Part shown: piece after piece, positions 45,228 through 55,024 of the stretch
How positions within the stretch are numbered: position 1 is the first letter of the stretch
Layout: each line of letters opens with the position of its first letter
DNA from: Desulfamplus sp.
GTDB lineage: Bacteria > Desulfobacterota > Desulfobacteria > Desulfobacterales > Desulfobacteraceae
DNA length: 64,000 nucleotides
Direction: 5' to 3'
Assembly (NCBI GenBank): GCA_015232455.1
Contig: JADFZQ010000014.1
Location: 20,941 to 84,940, forward strand
Position numbers and translations under genes: made by a program
The notes under the pieces: model-generated
Told to the model about the DNA's origin: nothing
Database searches by the model: none
The model's input: only the letters and a program-made list of their open reading frames with translations

Positions 45228-47042
45228 ATGAAAGGCGGTCTTGGCGGGTATCAAGAGCTTGAAGAAGAACTTAATAAGCAGAGAGACTTTAAATTATTAA
45301 AACGGTTTATCCCTCTTATTCGACAAAATAGAAGGGTAATTTTGCTCTCTATTGCTCTTATGATAATGCTCTCTATTGCTGATATTGCAGTTCCTTTTAT
45401 CACAAGAACTGCTGTTGATGACTACATTCTTCCGGGAATGGCAAAAGGTACAACTCAATCTGATAAAGCTCAATATCTATTTAATGCTGCTATGTCAGGG
45501 CTGACTCTTTTTATTCTCTCCATTGTTATTTTTGTCCTAAATTTTTTTCAGAACTTTGTAATGGAGTATGCTGGACAATTGATGATGCACGATTTACGCC
45601 TTGAAATATTTTCTCGTATTCAAAATCAGCCCGTTTCATATTTTTCAAAAAACACGGTAGGAAGACTCTCAACCCGCGTAACTAATGATGTTCAAAATAT
45701 GCAGGAGTTGTTTACCTCTATCATCACATTTGTGATTAAGGATGCGTTTTTGCTTATATCTATTTTGTTTGTGCTTGTTGGAATGGATATTAAGCTATCA
45801 TTGATAATGTTTATCATTATACCTTTTGTTGTGCTGTCAACATGGGCGTTTTCTGCAAAATCCCGTGAAATATATAGGCGTCTTCGTTCAAATATTGCAG
45901 AGATAAACTCAATGTTTTCAGAGTGTATTGGTGGAATTAAGGTTATACAGCTATTTACACAGCAAAAAAAAGTGATACGAGATTTTAAGAGGCTAAACCA
46001 TGAGAACTATTTAGCTGGCATGGATCAGATTAAGGTATTTGGAATATTCATGCCAATTATTGATCTGTTAAGCTCAATCGCACTTGCTGCTGTGATTTTT
46101 TATGGTGGAGGTCGTGTAGCATCTGATAATTTAACGCTTGGAACTCTGGTGGCATTTATCTCATATACAAAGATGTTTTTTCGTCCAGTCCGAGATCTAT
46201 CAGAAAAGCATAATATTCTCCAAAATGCACTTGCTTCAGGTGAAAGACTTATCCAAATTTTAGATACTGATGAGGAGAATAGAGGAGGCACGAAGACTCT
46301 TGAAACTATTGATAGCCTTGAATTCCAAAACGTCTCTTTTAAGTATGAAATTGGAGCAAATGGGTCAGATAGTGAAGTAATTAAAAATGTCTCATTTACG
46401 GTAAACAGAGGCGAGTCTCTTGCAATACTTGGTCCCACAGGTTCAGGAAAAACCTCGTTGATGAATCTGATTGTTAGATTTTACCAACATGGAAGTGGAG
46501 ATATTTTGATTAATGGTAAGGAGATTGAAAGCTACTCTACTTATGCTATAAGGTCAAAAGTGGCTATTGTAACTCAAGACCCATACCTTTTTTCAGGAAC
46601 AATAAGAGAGAATATAACGCCGCCTGATCGTAGTTTTACAGATGAGCAATTAAATGAAATACTTGAGCTGTCATATCTAAAGTCAATTGTTGACCATCTT
46701 TCAAATGGAGTTAATACGCTAATATCTGAGGGAGGAGCTTCTCTTTCAAGTGGTGAACGTCAATTAATATCAATTGCAAGAGCATTTGCCCACCAGCCAG
46801 ACTTAATAATATTTGATGAAGCTACATCTTATGTTGATACAGAATCTGAAGAGAAAATAAGGATTGCCACAGCAAAATTGAGAGAAAACCGAACATCAAT
46901 AACTATTGCCCACCGATTAAGATCAGCAATGACTGCGGATAAAATAATTGTTCTTAAAGATGGCAAAGTGATTGAGTCTGGCAACCATGATATGCTTATG
47001 AATCTTAAGGGGTTCTACTTTAAACTTCATTCAGTTAAATAG
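45228..47042 (+). CDS. ABC exporter half-transporter, canonical-site subunit
   Basis: 604 residues. Membrane domain 25-330 with the NTVGRLSTRVTNDVQNMQELF coupling region. Walker A GPTGSGKTSLMNL (about 401), signature LSSGERQLIS, Walker B LIIFDEATSYVD with the catalytic Glu, and AHRLR. ATG 45228 follows GAGG. Together with the preceding gene it makes a heterodimer with one consensus and one degenerate ATP site. It ends 21 bp before the convergent kdsB gene. Confidence 0.92.
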   Translation: MKGGLGGYQELEEELNKQRDFKLLKRFIPLIRQNRRVILLSIALMIMLSIADIAVPFITRTAVDDYILPGMAKGTTQSDKAQYLFNAAMSGLTLFILSIVIFVLNFFQNFVMEYAGQLMMHDLRLEIFSRIQNQPVSYFSKNTVGRLSTRVTNDVQNMQELFTSIITFVIKDAFLLISILFVLVGMDIKLSLIMFIIIPFVVLSTWAFSAKSREIYRRLRSNIAEINSMFSECIGGIKVIQLFTQQKKVIRDFKRLNHENYLAGMDQIKVFGIFMPIIDLLSSIALAAVIFYGGGRVASDNLTLGTLVAFISYTKMFFRPVRDLSEKHNILQNALASGERLIQILDTDEENRGGTKTLETIDSLEFQNVSFKYEIGANGSDSEVIKNVSFTVNRGESLAILGPTGSGKTSLMNLIVRFYQHGSGDILINGKEIESYSTYAIRSKVAIVTQDPYLFSGTIRENITPPDRSFTDEQLNEILELSYLKSIVDHLSNGVNTLISEGGASLSSGERQLISIARAFAHQPDLIIFDEATSYVDTESEEKIRIATAKLRENRTSITIAHRLRSAMTADKIIVLKDGKVIESGNHDMLMNLKGFYFKLHSVK

Positions 47043-47063
47043 ATTTCCTGCAAAACTTGAATG

Positions 47064-47831
47064 TCAACCTACTATCTGTTTCTCAATACGTTCAATATCT
47101 TCAGGAATATCAACCTCTGGTGAGTCATGTTCAGTGATTACCACACGAATTTTATACCCATTCTCAATAACTCTTAGCTGCTCAAGTTTTTCAATATTTT
47201 CAAGATAACCTTCATCAAGGGAAGCAACAACATCAAGAAATGATTTTCTGTAGGCGTAAAACCCAAGATGTTTATAGTAACAGACCTCTCCACCATCTCG
47301 TGGAAATGGAATTTGTGATCTTGAAAAATATAAGGCACAGCCATTGTTATCCATAACAACTTTAACATCTTTTGGGTCTGTTATCTCGCGTGGGTTGGTT
47401 ATTTTACAGGCAAGAGTTGACATAAAAAGGTCAGGTTCTGTTTTAAATGGGGCAACCATCTGGTTAATGCAAAGAGGGTTGAAAATAGGTTGATCTCCTT
47501 GGATATTTACCACAATATCATCAGGGGAGAGACCCAAAAGAGTTGCAGCCTTTGATACCCTATCTGTGCCTGATCTAAGAGATGATTCGGTGAGAATTGC
47601 CTTTCCACCAAACTCTTCAACTGCTTTGAATATTCTTTGATCATCTGTTGCCACCAGAACTGTTTCAATATTGTCTGCTTTAAGGGCTTGCTCATAAACT
47701 CTTTGTATCATTGGCTTTCCTGCAACAGTTGCAAGAGGTTTACCTTCAAACCTTTTTGAGCCATATCTTGACGGTATTATTGCTATGATTTTAAATGAGC
47801 TGCTTTTTAAATATTTGTCGCTATTTTTCAT
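47064..47831 (-). CDS. kdsB: 3-deoxy-manno-octulosonate cytidylyltransferase KdsB
   Basis: 255 residues, CMP-Kdo synthetase of lipopolysaccharide core synthesis. IIPSRYGSKRFEGKPL (CTP binding), VATDDQRIF, GTDRVSKAA, NIQGDQPIF and YYKHLGFYAYRKSFL are diagnostic. It shows that the organism has a Gram-negative envelope. Gene order kdsB-recN is separated by 92 bp. Confidence 0.96.
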   Translation of the reverse strand: MKNSDKYLKSSSFKIIAIIPSRYGSKRFEGKPLATVAGKPMIQRVYEQALKADNIETVLVATDDQRIFKAVEEFGGKAILTESSLRSGTDRVSKAATLLGLSPDDIVVNIQGDQPIFNPLCINQMVAPFKTEPDLFMSTLACKITNPREITDPKDVKVVMDNNGCALYFSRSQIPFPRDGGEVCYYKHLGFYAYRKSFLDVVASLDEGYLENIEKLEQLRVIENGYKIRVVITEHDSPEVDIPEDIERIEKQIVG

Positions 47832-47923
47832 CTAATCTCTATTTTTCCTCTTTTCATGCAAATATTAAACACTCTAAACATTTACAAAATTTAATTTACA
47901 ATCTCTAATTTGAATAAAAACGA

Positions 47924-49783
47924 TTAGTTTAACATCTCTGCTGCATGATCAAGGGTTGCTTGTGAGATATTTGTTCCACCCATCATTCTCGCAAGCTCAC
48001 CTATTCGCTCTTCATGGTCAATAAGAGGCGTGATAAAAGTAGAAGTCCGATTATTAACCACCTTTTTCTCAATCTTGTAATGCGTAGTTCCATGCTTTGC
48101 AATCTGAGCAAGATGTGTAATACATATAACTTGATATTTCTCAGATAGCTTTTTAAGTTTAATCCCCACTTTATCAGAAGTTCTCCCGCCAATTCCTGAA
48201 TCAACCTCATCAAATACTAATGTTCCTTGAGACTCATTTGCAGAAAGAACCGCCTTTAATGCAAGTACAACTCGTGATAGTTCACCGCCTGATGCTATAC
48301 GGTTAAGAGCTTTTGGTGGCTCACCAAGATTTGGTGCCATCAAAAATGATACTCGATCAATACCTGTTGGGTATATTTTCATTCCATGCACAGAAAGCAG
48401 GTGGGATATGCTCTCATCAGGAGACAGCTCAATCTGTGTACCACTGCTTTTATCAACCGCCTTTGTTTGGCTAACGAGAACTTTAAACTTTGTGTTCTCC
48501 ATCTCAAGTTCTTTTAGCTCATTTTCAGCAAGATAGGCAAGGTTTGTTGCAGCATCTGAACGCTTCTTAGATAGCGTAATGGCTTTTTCTCCAATCTTTT
48601 CAGATAAAAGAGAAGCCTGTTTTTCCATCTTTTCAATATTTTCGGCAATATTTTCTGTCTCTGCTATTCTTTCTTTCATTGCTTGAAAGTTCCTGAACAG
48701 ATCATCAAGAGAGCCACTATTTAAGACATTAACAACACCACCGCCTCTATTTGCACCAATGCCGCTGCTGCTATTCACACCAGTGCCTCTATTAACACCG
48801 ATGCTGCTATATTTTCTTTTAAGTTTTTGAATGAGATCAAGACGAGCCTGAGTCTGTTCCAAAGTTTCCGGATCAAGGTCAATATTATCTGACATCTTTC
48901 TTAATTCATCTGCTAACTCTTCAAGCTCAACCATAGCTCGGCTAAGGATTTCAGCACTCCGACCAAGTCCTTTATCAATTTGGCTATACTTTTCAAAATC
49001 TGCTTTAATCAACCCAAGTTTTTCTAAAACTGATCCATCTTTAGAGTATATCTCATTTATACCAGACTGAATTATCGAATAAATCTGAGAGCCATTTTTA
49101 AGCCTGTTTTTCTCCATCTCAAGAGTTTCATCTTCTTGAGGTTTTATATCAGCCATCTCAATTTCATCTATCTGAAATCTTAAAAGCTCATTTTCTTCTT
49201 TTATCTTGTCGATATTGGATTTAAGACTACTAATATCTTTAACCAGAGGAACAAGCTCGTTGTAGATAATCTGAACTTCTCTTCTATCTGCCCAAGTTCC
49301 TGCAAAGGTGTCAATAATATCAAGGTGGTTCTCTTCATTTAACAGCCCTTGATGTGCATGTTGACTTGATATTGATGCAAGATTTTCTGTTACAAGTTTT
49401 AGTATCTGTATGGTTGATTTCTGAGAGTTGATAAATATTTTGTGTTTTCCGTTTAGGTTGATAATTCGGCGTATTTTAAGACCTTCTAAAGGATTGAAAT
49501 CATATTCTTTCATTATACGTGCAGGAGCTGAATTTGGTTCGATCAAAAAATGTGCTTCAAGTTCAGCATATTTTTCTCCAGCTCTCACAAGATCAGCAGA
49601 AGCACGACCTCCAAGAAGGAGATTAACAGCCTCAATGATAATTGATTTTCCAGCACCTGTCTCTCCCGTTAAGATAGAAAGCCCTTTTGAAAAGGAGATT
49701 TTGATGTCATCAATGATTGCAAAGTTTTTTATGGCAAGTTCTATCAGCATGGCTTTTTCTATCAGCATTGAGTTTTCTAACAA
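47924..49783 (-). CDS. recN: DNA repair protein RecN
   Basis: 619 residues, SMC-like ATPase for double-strand-break repair. Walker A LTGETGAGKSIIIEAV near the start, long coiled coils, then signature NRIASGGELSRVVLALK and Walker B TLVFDEVDSGIGG, ending with ICITHLAQIAKHG. A Gly/Asn-rich insert (GVNRGTGVNSSSGIGANRGGG, about residues 328-350) in the coiled-coil region is unusual. The start is uncertain: TTG 49783, ATG 49768 and ATG 49750 are all in frame, none with a good ribosome site. The most likely protein start is MLIELAIKNFAIIDDI (ATG 49750). It overlaps the end of the Gate gene (49710). Confidence 0.94.
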   Translation of the reverse strand: MLENSMLIEKAMLIELAIKNFAIIDDIKISFSKGLSILTGETGAGKSIIIEAVNLLLGGRASADLVRAGEKYAELEAHFLIEPNSAPARIMKEYDFNPLEGLKIRRIINLNGKHKIFINSQKSTIQILKLVTENLASISSQHAHQGLLNEENHLDIIDTFAGTWADRREVQIIYNELVPLVKDISSLKSNIDKIKEENELLRFQIDEIEMADIKPQEDETLEMEKNRLKNGSQIYSIIQSGINEIYSKDGSVLEKLGLIKADFEKYSQIDKGLGRSAEILSRAMVELEELADELRKMSDNIDLDPETLEQTQARLDLIQKLKRKYSSIGVNRGTGVNSSSGIGANRGGGVVNVLNSGSLDDLFRNFQAMKERIAETENIAENIEKMEKQASLLSEKIGEKAITLSKKRSDAATNLAYLAENELKELEMENTKFKVLVSQTKAVDKSSGTQIELSPDESISHLLSVHGMKIYPTGIDRVSFLMAPNLGEPPKALNRIASGGELSRVVLALKAVLSANESQGTLVFDEVDSGIGGRTSDKVGIKLKKLSEKYQVICITHLAQIAKHGTTHYKIEKKVVNNRTSTFITPLIDHEERIGELARMMGGTNISQATLDHAAEMLN

Positions 49784-50690
49784 GATTAATAAGGTTGATT
49801 AAGTAAATTGTGAAAATAGCGGCTAAAAGGCGTGGAATCCAAAGCCAAAAAGGGGCAATTCCAAGTGGCAGAAATAGAGCAGGGTCTTCAATCATGGCGT
49901 GATTTATGCCAATTGAGAGGTGCAGGCGTATAAGCTCATCTTTTGAAAATGTGTTATTTTTTGTCTCATCAACAATGACAGCCGCCCCATAAGCAAGACC
50001 AAAGCAGGCGGCAGTGAGCCACAACACTCCAGTTGCTCGGCTAAGTCCCATAATTGAGAGTATAGGAGAAATGGTTTTAACAATATGGCGTATAAGATCA
50101 AATGCTTTCATTAACTCCATAACAACCATCAACGGCATGATGATTGTGAAAATTTTAACTGCAAGCGGCAGAAAGTCGATAAGCCAATTTCTCAGCATTT
50201 CAACAAAAGGGATAGCCTTATGGAGGCTATCAACAGATACGACAGCTTCTTCACTATGTTCAGGGTCTATTATAAAAGCCACAATAGCGGTTACAATAAA
50301 TGATGCCATCAGCCTAAAACCCGCTGCAATAAAAGGATTTAAGCCAGATTGCCCCTGAACAATGCTCTCTTGTATAAGGTTGTGAGAGATTAGTAAAAAT
50401 ATAGCAATCAAGGTCATCTGATCAACCGTCAAGGGAAGAGCTGCCATTGCACCAATAGCACCATAAATCCCTGTAAACATTCCTATTATTAGAGGCAATG
50501 CAGCAGATGCGGGCAAGGAGATAATTCCCATTACCGGCTCTATTAGAAAATCAATTTTATATAGCCAACCTGAATAGACAAGAAGTGCTGTGCCAAATGA
50601 TATTGGAGTAAGGATTTTTAAGAGCCACAGATAACCTGATAATCCTCTTTTTATGCCTGATTGTATTCCTGTTTTAAAACGAATATCCAT
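49710..50690 (-). CDS. Gate-domain (nucleoside recognition) membrane protein
   Basis: 326 residues with about eight membrane segments. Two Gate halves: LKILTPISFGTALLVYSGWLYKIDFLIEPVMGIISLP and FLPLAVKIFTIIMPLMVVMELMKAFDLIRHIVKTISPILSIMGLS, the repeat typical of PF07670 proteins. IGMFTGIYGAIGAM and ACFGLAYGAAVI are glycine-rich pore-like segments. The last 20 residues (KLNADRKSHADRTCHKKLC) overlap the recN start region. Substrate not predictable. Confidence 0.8.
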   Translation of the reverse strand: MDIRFKTGIQSGIKRGLSGYLWLLKILTPISFGTALLVYSGWLYKIDFLIEPVMGIISLPASAALPLIIGMFTGIYGAIGAMAALPLTVDQMTLIAIFLLISHNLIQESIVQGQSGLNPFIAAGFRLMASFIVTAIVAFIIDPEHSEEAVVSVDSLHKAIPFVEMLRNWLIDFLPLAVKIFTIIMPLMVVMELMKAFDLIRHIVKTISPILSIMGLSRATGVLWLTAACFGLAYGAAVIVDETKNNTFSKDELIRLHLSIGINHAMIEDPALFLPLGIAPFWLWIPRLLAAIFTIYLINLINLVRKLNADRKSHADRTCHKKLCNH

Positions 50691-50769
50691 GTTATATCTT
50701 TAAATTTATACATTAAATGGATTAATAATTTGGGGTTTCCTCTTTAATCTCTTTTTAAAATTAGTACGA

Positions 50770-51681
50770 TTAGTAATTTGTAATAACTAATTCACTAACT
50801 TGCCCCCGTTTCTTACCGTTGCAGTTTATCATTCTGTTTGCATAAACACGATTGAATTTATAACCATCATAAAGTTTTTCAAAAAAAATATCATCTGTGT
50901 TTTCGTTTTTTGGGTCTGAATTACTTAACATTAATTTAGCACTCTTTTCAGTATCCAATTTTTTGAAAAAATTGGATAACTTAATCTGCTCTTTGTCAGT
51001 AAATCCAAAAGCAGAATAATTGGTAAAATTTGATGTTTTACTGATAGGTCTATAAGGTGGATCAAAATAGATAAATGTTTTTTCATCGGCAATCTTAAAA
51101 CAGCTCTTATAGTCTGCAATAACGATTTCGGTATTTTGTAATATTTTAGATGCTAATATTAAATTATCCATATCCAATATATTTGGATTTTTATATTTAC
51201 CAAAAGGCACATTAAACTCACCTTTTGAATTTAGACGAAATAATCCATTAAAACAGGTTTTATTAAGAAAAATTAGTTGTGCAGCTACGGTAACCCATTT
51301 ATCTGATAATTTTTTATAATTTATTTTGGATTGTTGAGAATTGAAATCTTCTCTAATTGATAGAAAGAGAGGTTTGCGTTGTTCTTCCTCAAGGTTTTGA
51401 TACTGTTTTTGATATTTATCTAAAAATTCTAACAATTTGAAAATTTTTTTTTGAATAACAATATATGTTAGGATCAAATTTTTATTTATATCAGATATGT
51501 AAGAGTGGGCAACATTGTATTTTTGTATAATTTCAAAAAAAACAGCTCCTCCTCCAACAAAAGGCTCTATATATTTTTCAATTTTACCCTGATGCAGCTC
51601 ATCTGGATAGTAATTGTCAAACTGTTTAAGAAGTTGATTTTTTCCGCCCGCCCATTTTAAAAAAGGTTTTGCTCTGTCCAT
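50770..51681 (-). CDS. DNA adenine methyltransferase (Dam/DpnM type)
   Basis: 303 residues, class D12/alpha N6-adenine methylase. Motif X/I AKPFLKWAGGKNQLL, FVGGGAVFFEII, and motif IV YFDPPYRPIS. C-terminal KKRGQVSELVITNY. Target likely GATC, by analogy with Dam/DpnM. It is preceded by a 161-codon unknown gene (33-bp gap) instead of a recognisable DpnII-like nuclease, so restriction activity is uncertain. Confidence 0.92.
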   Translation of the reverse strand: MDRAKPFLKWAGGKNQLLKQFDNYYPDELHQGKIEKYIEPFVGGGAVFFEIIQKYNVAHSYISDINKNLILTYIVIQKKIFKLLEFLDKYQKQYQNLEEEQRKPLFLSIREDFNSQQSKINYKKLSDKWVTVAAQLIFLNKTCFNGLFRLNSKGEFNVPFGKYKNPNILDMDNLILASKILQNTEIVIADYKSCFKIADEKTFIYFDPPYRPISKTSNFTNYSAFGFTDKEQIKLSNFFKKLDTEKSAKLMLSNSDPKNENTDDIFFEKLYDGYKFNRVYANRMINCNGKKRGQVSELVITNY

Positions 51682-51714
51682 TTAATATTTACTATTATTC
51701 TAAATAAAGTATAT

Positions 51715-52200
51715 TTAGAATCCTTTTGATTTACAAATAGTATCAAGTTCTCTCCATTTTCTGCCACGACTGAAATTTGCAGCATAATCAGGTGCAAAAC
51801 CTTCTATAAGAACTTGATGCAAGCCTAATCGTTTTATTCGTTTTTTTAAAATTGCATTTTCTTTATTCTCTTCAGCTATCATACCAGCATAGATAACAGT
51901 GAGCCAGATACAGATTTCATTGCTGTGTTCTCTATAATATGATGAAATTTCAATTATATTGTTTATAACTTTGCTATCAATCTGCCAATTTGTGTTGTTG
52001 TATATTTTTACAAAATCATCATATATCTGCCTATTACCATAAATTGTGCCTAAGTTCTTAAGAATACCAAAATATTGAATATCTTTTGGAGCATATCGTG
52101 TCTGATTATGACGTTTCAGATATACACACCAATCATCGAATGCCCCTCTATCAAACTCAATTATAGAATTATCTGGTAACTTTGCTACTAATGTCGGCAT
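51715..52200 (-). CDS. Hypothetical protein paired with the adenine methylase
   Basis: 161 residues, soluble, no recognised nuclease motif. Seen: PTLVAKLPDNSIIEFDRGAFDDWCVYLKRH at the start, then a helical body (IDSKVINNIIEISSYYREHSNEICIWLTVIYAGMIAEENKENAILKKRIKRLG) and a C-terminal RGRKWRELDTIC. It ends 33 bp before the methylase and begins 12 bp after livF. It might be a methylase partner or an accessory gene. Confidence 0.7.
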   Translation of the reverse strand: MPTLVAKLPDNSIIEFDRGAFDDWCVYLKRHNQTRYAPKDIQYFGILKNLGTIYGNRQIYDDFVKIYNNTNWQIDSKVINNIIEISSYYREHSNEICIWLTVIYAGMIAEENKENAILKKRIKRLGLHQVLIEGFAPDYAANFSRGRKWRELDTICKSKGF

Positions 52201-52212
52201 ATTATTTTTGCA

Positions 52213-52920
52213 TTATATCCCTAAATACGCCTTTTTAACATCTTCATTTGCCAAAAGATTTTTGCCTGTATCTGTCATTGTGATCACTCCATTTTCCATT
52301 ACATATCCGCGATCTGCAACATTAAGGGCAAGGTTGGCATTCTGTTCAACTAAAAATATTGTGGTTTTATTATCTTTATTTATCTTTTTTATAATATCAA
52401 ATATCTGATGAGTTATGATAGGAGCAAGCCCAAGTGAAGGTTCATCTAAAAGCAGAAGTCTTGGACGAGTCATTATAGCTCTTGATATAGCAAGCATCTG
52501 CTGCTCGCCACCGCTTAATGTTCCACCTGCTTGGTTTCTTCTCTCTGCAAGTCTTGGGAACAGGGTAAAGATATAATCTAAATCTTGTTTTATTCCATCT
52601 TTGTCATTTCTTAAAAATGTCCCCATATCAAGGTTTTCCATAACAGTTAGATATGGAAATATGTGCCGTCCTTCTGGAACTTGATTTATGCCAAGTGCAA
52701 CAATCTTATTAGGGGGCATTTTATTAATTGTTTGCCCTTCAAATAAGATTTCACCCGATCTTATAGGAACAATACCGCAGATAGTCATTAAAGTTGTTGA
52801 TTTACCAGCACCATTAGCACCAATTAATGTTATAATTTCACCCTCTTTAACATCCATGCTTATATTCTTAAGAGCTTGAATATTGCCGTAGAATGCCTGA
52901 ACATTTTTGAGTTTAAGCAT
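52213..52920 (-). CDS. livF: Branched-chain amino-acid ABC transporter ATPase LivF
   Basis: 235 residues. Walker A GANGAGKST, signature TLSGGEQQMLAI, Walker B LLLLDEPSLGLAP. The short 235-residue form without a C-terminal extension is typical LivF. Last gene of the liv operon, 105 bp after livG. Confidence 0.95.
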   Translation of the reverse strand: MLKLKNVQAFYGNIQALKNISMDVKEGEIITLIGANGAGKSTTLMTICGIVPIRSGEILFEGQTINKMPPNKIVALGINQVPEGRHIFPYLTVMENLDMGTFLRNDKDGIKQDLDYIFTLFPRLAERRNQAGGTLSGGEQQMLAISRAIMTRPRLLLLDEPSLGLAPIITHQIFDIIKKINKDNKTTIFLVEQNANLALNVADRGYVMENGVITMTDTGKNLLANEDVKKAYLGI

Positions 52921-53025
52921 CTTTATTTCTCCATAGGTAGATTTTAATTATGTTGTTTAATTTGTATGCAGATTACATATTAAATAAATCAAGAGGTAAA
53001 TTAATTTTGATTTCTGGTTTTGTAA

Positions 53026-53823
53026 TCAACTTGCAACCTCTTCACCTAAATATGCTTTGATAACCACAGGATTATGACGTATCTCTTCTGGAGTTCCTTC
53101 TGCTATTTTTTTACCATAATCTACAACATAAATCTTTTCTGAAAGGCTCATTACAAGTTTCATGTCATGTTCTATCAATAAAATTGAGATTCCCTCAGAG
53201 TTACGGATTTTGAGAATAAGCTCGTCTAACTCCATTGTCTCTTGCGGATTCATTCCAGCGGCTGGCTCATCTAAAAGCAGCAAAAATGGGTCGGTTGCAA
53301 GTGCGCGTGCAATTTCAAGCCTTCTTTGTGCCCCATAAGGTAGGTTCACTGCTAACTCATCAACATACTTTGAAAGACCAATTTTTTCTAATATTAGATA
53401 GCTTTTTTCAACAATTAGCTTCTCTTCACTCTTTGTTGATGCACCTCTAAATATAGCACCCATTATTCCAGCTTTTGTAATTGCATGACACCCTATCATT
53501 ACATTTTCAAGCACTGTCATGGAGGTAAAGAGTCGTATGTTCTGAAATGTTCTGGCAAGACCTTTACGGGTTACAACATTAGGTTTTAAGCCGTTAATAC
53601 GCTCATTTTTCCCATCTGCTGCACCGTTGGAAGAGATATAAATATCTCCAGCAGTTGGGGTATAGATGCCTGTGATGCAGTTAAAAAAGGTTGTTTTACC
53701 AGCACCGTTTGGTCCAATGAGGGCTACAATCTGCCCTTTGTCAATGGATAGGTCAACGCTGTCAATTGCTCGCAACCCTCCAAAATCCATTGTCATACTT
53801 TTTACTTCAAGAATTGGTTTCAT
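53026..53823 (-). CDS. livG: Branched-chain amino-acid ABC transporter ATPase LivG
   Basis: 265 residues. Walker A GPNGAGKTTFFNC, NLPYGAQRRLEIARAL as signature, Walker B LLLLDEPAAGMNP, and the LivG-specific C-terminus RHNPVVIKAYLGEE. Starts 5 bp after the livM stop. Confidence 0.95.
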   Translation of the reverse strand: MKPILEVKSMTMDFGGLRAIDSVDLSIDKGQIVALIGPNGAGKTTFFNCITGIYTPTAGDIYISSNGAADGKNERINGLKPNVVTRKGLARTFQNIRLFTSMTVLENVMIGCHAITKAGIMGAIFRGASTKSEEKLIVEKSYLILEKIGLSKYVDELAVNLPYGAQRRLEIARALATDPFLLLLDEPAAGMNPQETMELDELILKIRNSEGISILLIEHDMKLVMSLSEKIYVVDYGKKIAEGTPEEIRHNPVVIKAYLGEEVAS

Positions 53824-53828
53824 ATTTT

Positions 53829-55022
53829 CTATTTCTCAAATTTGTATGTTTTACGAACATCTTCAATCATTCCACCTGGTCTGAAAATCATCATAAGTAT
53901 TAGAACTGCACCAAAGGTTATCATTCTAAATTCTCCGAAATCTCTCATGTATTCAGGAAGAAGAATTAATAAAAGGGCACCAGCAATAACCCCGGCAATT
54001 GAGCCCATGCCGCCAAGAACAACAGTGCAGAGAATAATTACAGACTCCCATAGAGTAAAACTTGCAGGATTTATAAATGTTGTTTTTGCCGCAAATACAA
54101 CACCAGCCATTCCAGCCCATGTAGCACCAAGTGCAAATGCACGAAGTTTTGTTTTTGCCTTGTCAATACCCATTGCCTGAGATGCAATTTCGTCATCTTT
54201 TAGAGCAACCCAAGCTCTTCCGATACGGGAATTCTTTAGCCTGTTAATAACAAAAATGGTAAATACAACCAATAAAACCACTATGTAGAAAACATAGATA
54301 GTGGTTGTCTGCATTGACATTTCAATGCCGAAAAATCCTGGTTTGGGGATATTTTTTATACCACTTGGACCAAACGAAAATTCATTCCAATTCTCAAGAA
54401 CAAGGCGGATAATTTCACCAAAACCAAGCGTTACAATAGCAAGATAATCGCCTCTAAGTCTTAGCACGGGATAACCAAGCAAAATCCCAAAAAGAGCGGC
54501 AAGAATACCGCCAATAGGCAGAGCAATCCAAAATCCAACGCCATAATGGAGATTTAAAAGAGCATAAGAGTAAGCACCAACTGCAAAAAAAGCTGCGTAT
54601 CCAAGCACCAAAAGTCCAGCAAGACCAATTACAATATTAAGCCCAAGCCCAAGAACCACAAAAATAAGAGCAGATGTCATAATATTGGTTTGATACATGG
54701 AAAATATATGAGGAAAAAGAATTGTTATAAGAGTTATTATCAAAATACCCGGAAGGGCAAACTGTTTTTCCTGCAAAAGTCTTTGGATAAATGATAGACC
54801 AGCTTTTTTATCTTTTTTTCCACCCTCTTCCTTTTTTTTAAGAAGGTAACGCCATAACATGGATAGAAAAAACGATCCAATGCCCACAAGTGCCATATTG
54901 TGCCAACGCCAATCAATAGTGTGGGTAACTGTATTTACTTTAATAACCATAATGGGAAATGTAAGAAACATAAACCATACTGAGGCTATAATTGATTTTT
55001 TAAGTTCCTGTTTTGCTGTCAT
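53829..55022 (-). CDS. livM: Branched-chain amino-acid ABC transporter permease LivM
   Basis: 397 residues, about ten membrane segments. An N-terminal pair (residues about 10-60) is followed by the LivM core: GLGLNIVIGLAGLLVLGYAAFFAVGAYSYALL, LRLRGDYLAIVTLGFGEI (EAA-like loop), and the C-terminal RPGGM. AAGGTG before ATG; 2-bp gap to livH. Confidence 0.95.
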   Translation of the reverse strand: MTAKQELKKSIIASVWFMFLTFPIMVIKVNTVTHTIDWRWHNMALVGIGSFFLSMLWRYLLKKKEEGGKKDKKAGLSFIQRLLQEKQFALPGILIITLITILFPHIFSMYQTNIMTSALIFVVLGLGLNIVIGLAGLLVLGYAAFFAVGAYSYALLNLHYGVGFWIALPIGGILAALFGILLGYPVLRLRGDYLAIVTLGFGEIIRLVLENWNEFSFGPSGIKNIPKPGFFGIEMSMQTTTIYVFYIVVLLVVFTIFVINRLKNSRIGRAWVALKDDEIASQAMGIDKAKTKLRAFALGATWAGMAGVVFAAKTTFINPASFTLWESVIILCTVVLGGMGSIAGVIAGALLLILLPEYMRDFGEFRMITFGAVLILMMIFRPGGMIEDVRKTYKFEK

Positions 55023-55024
55023 AT

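Noticed and set aside
49428..49802. Plus-strand frame of 124 codons opposite recN
   Set aside because: It mirrors the recN Walker A region and has no family features.
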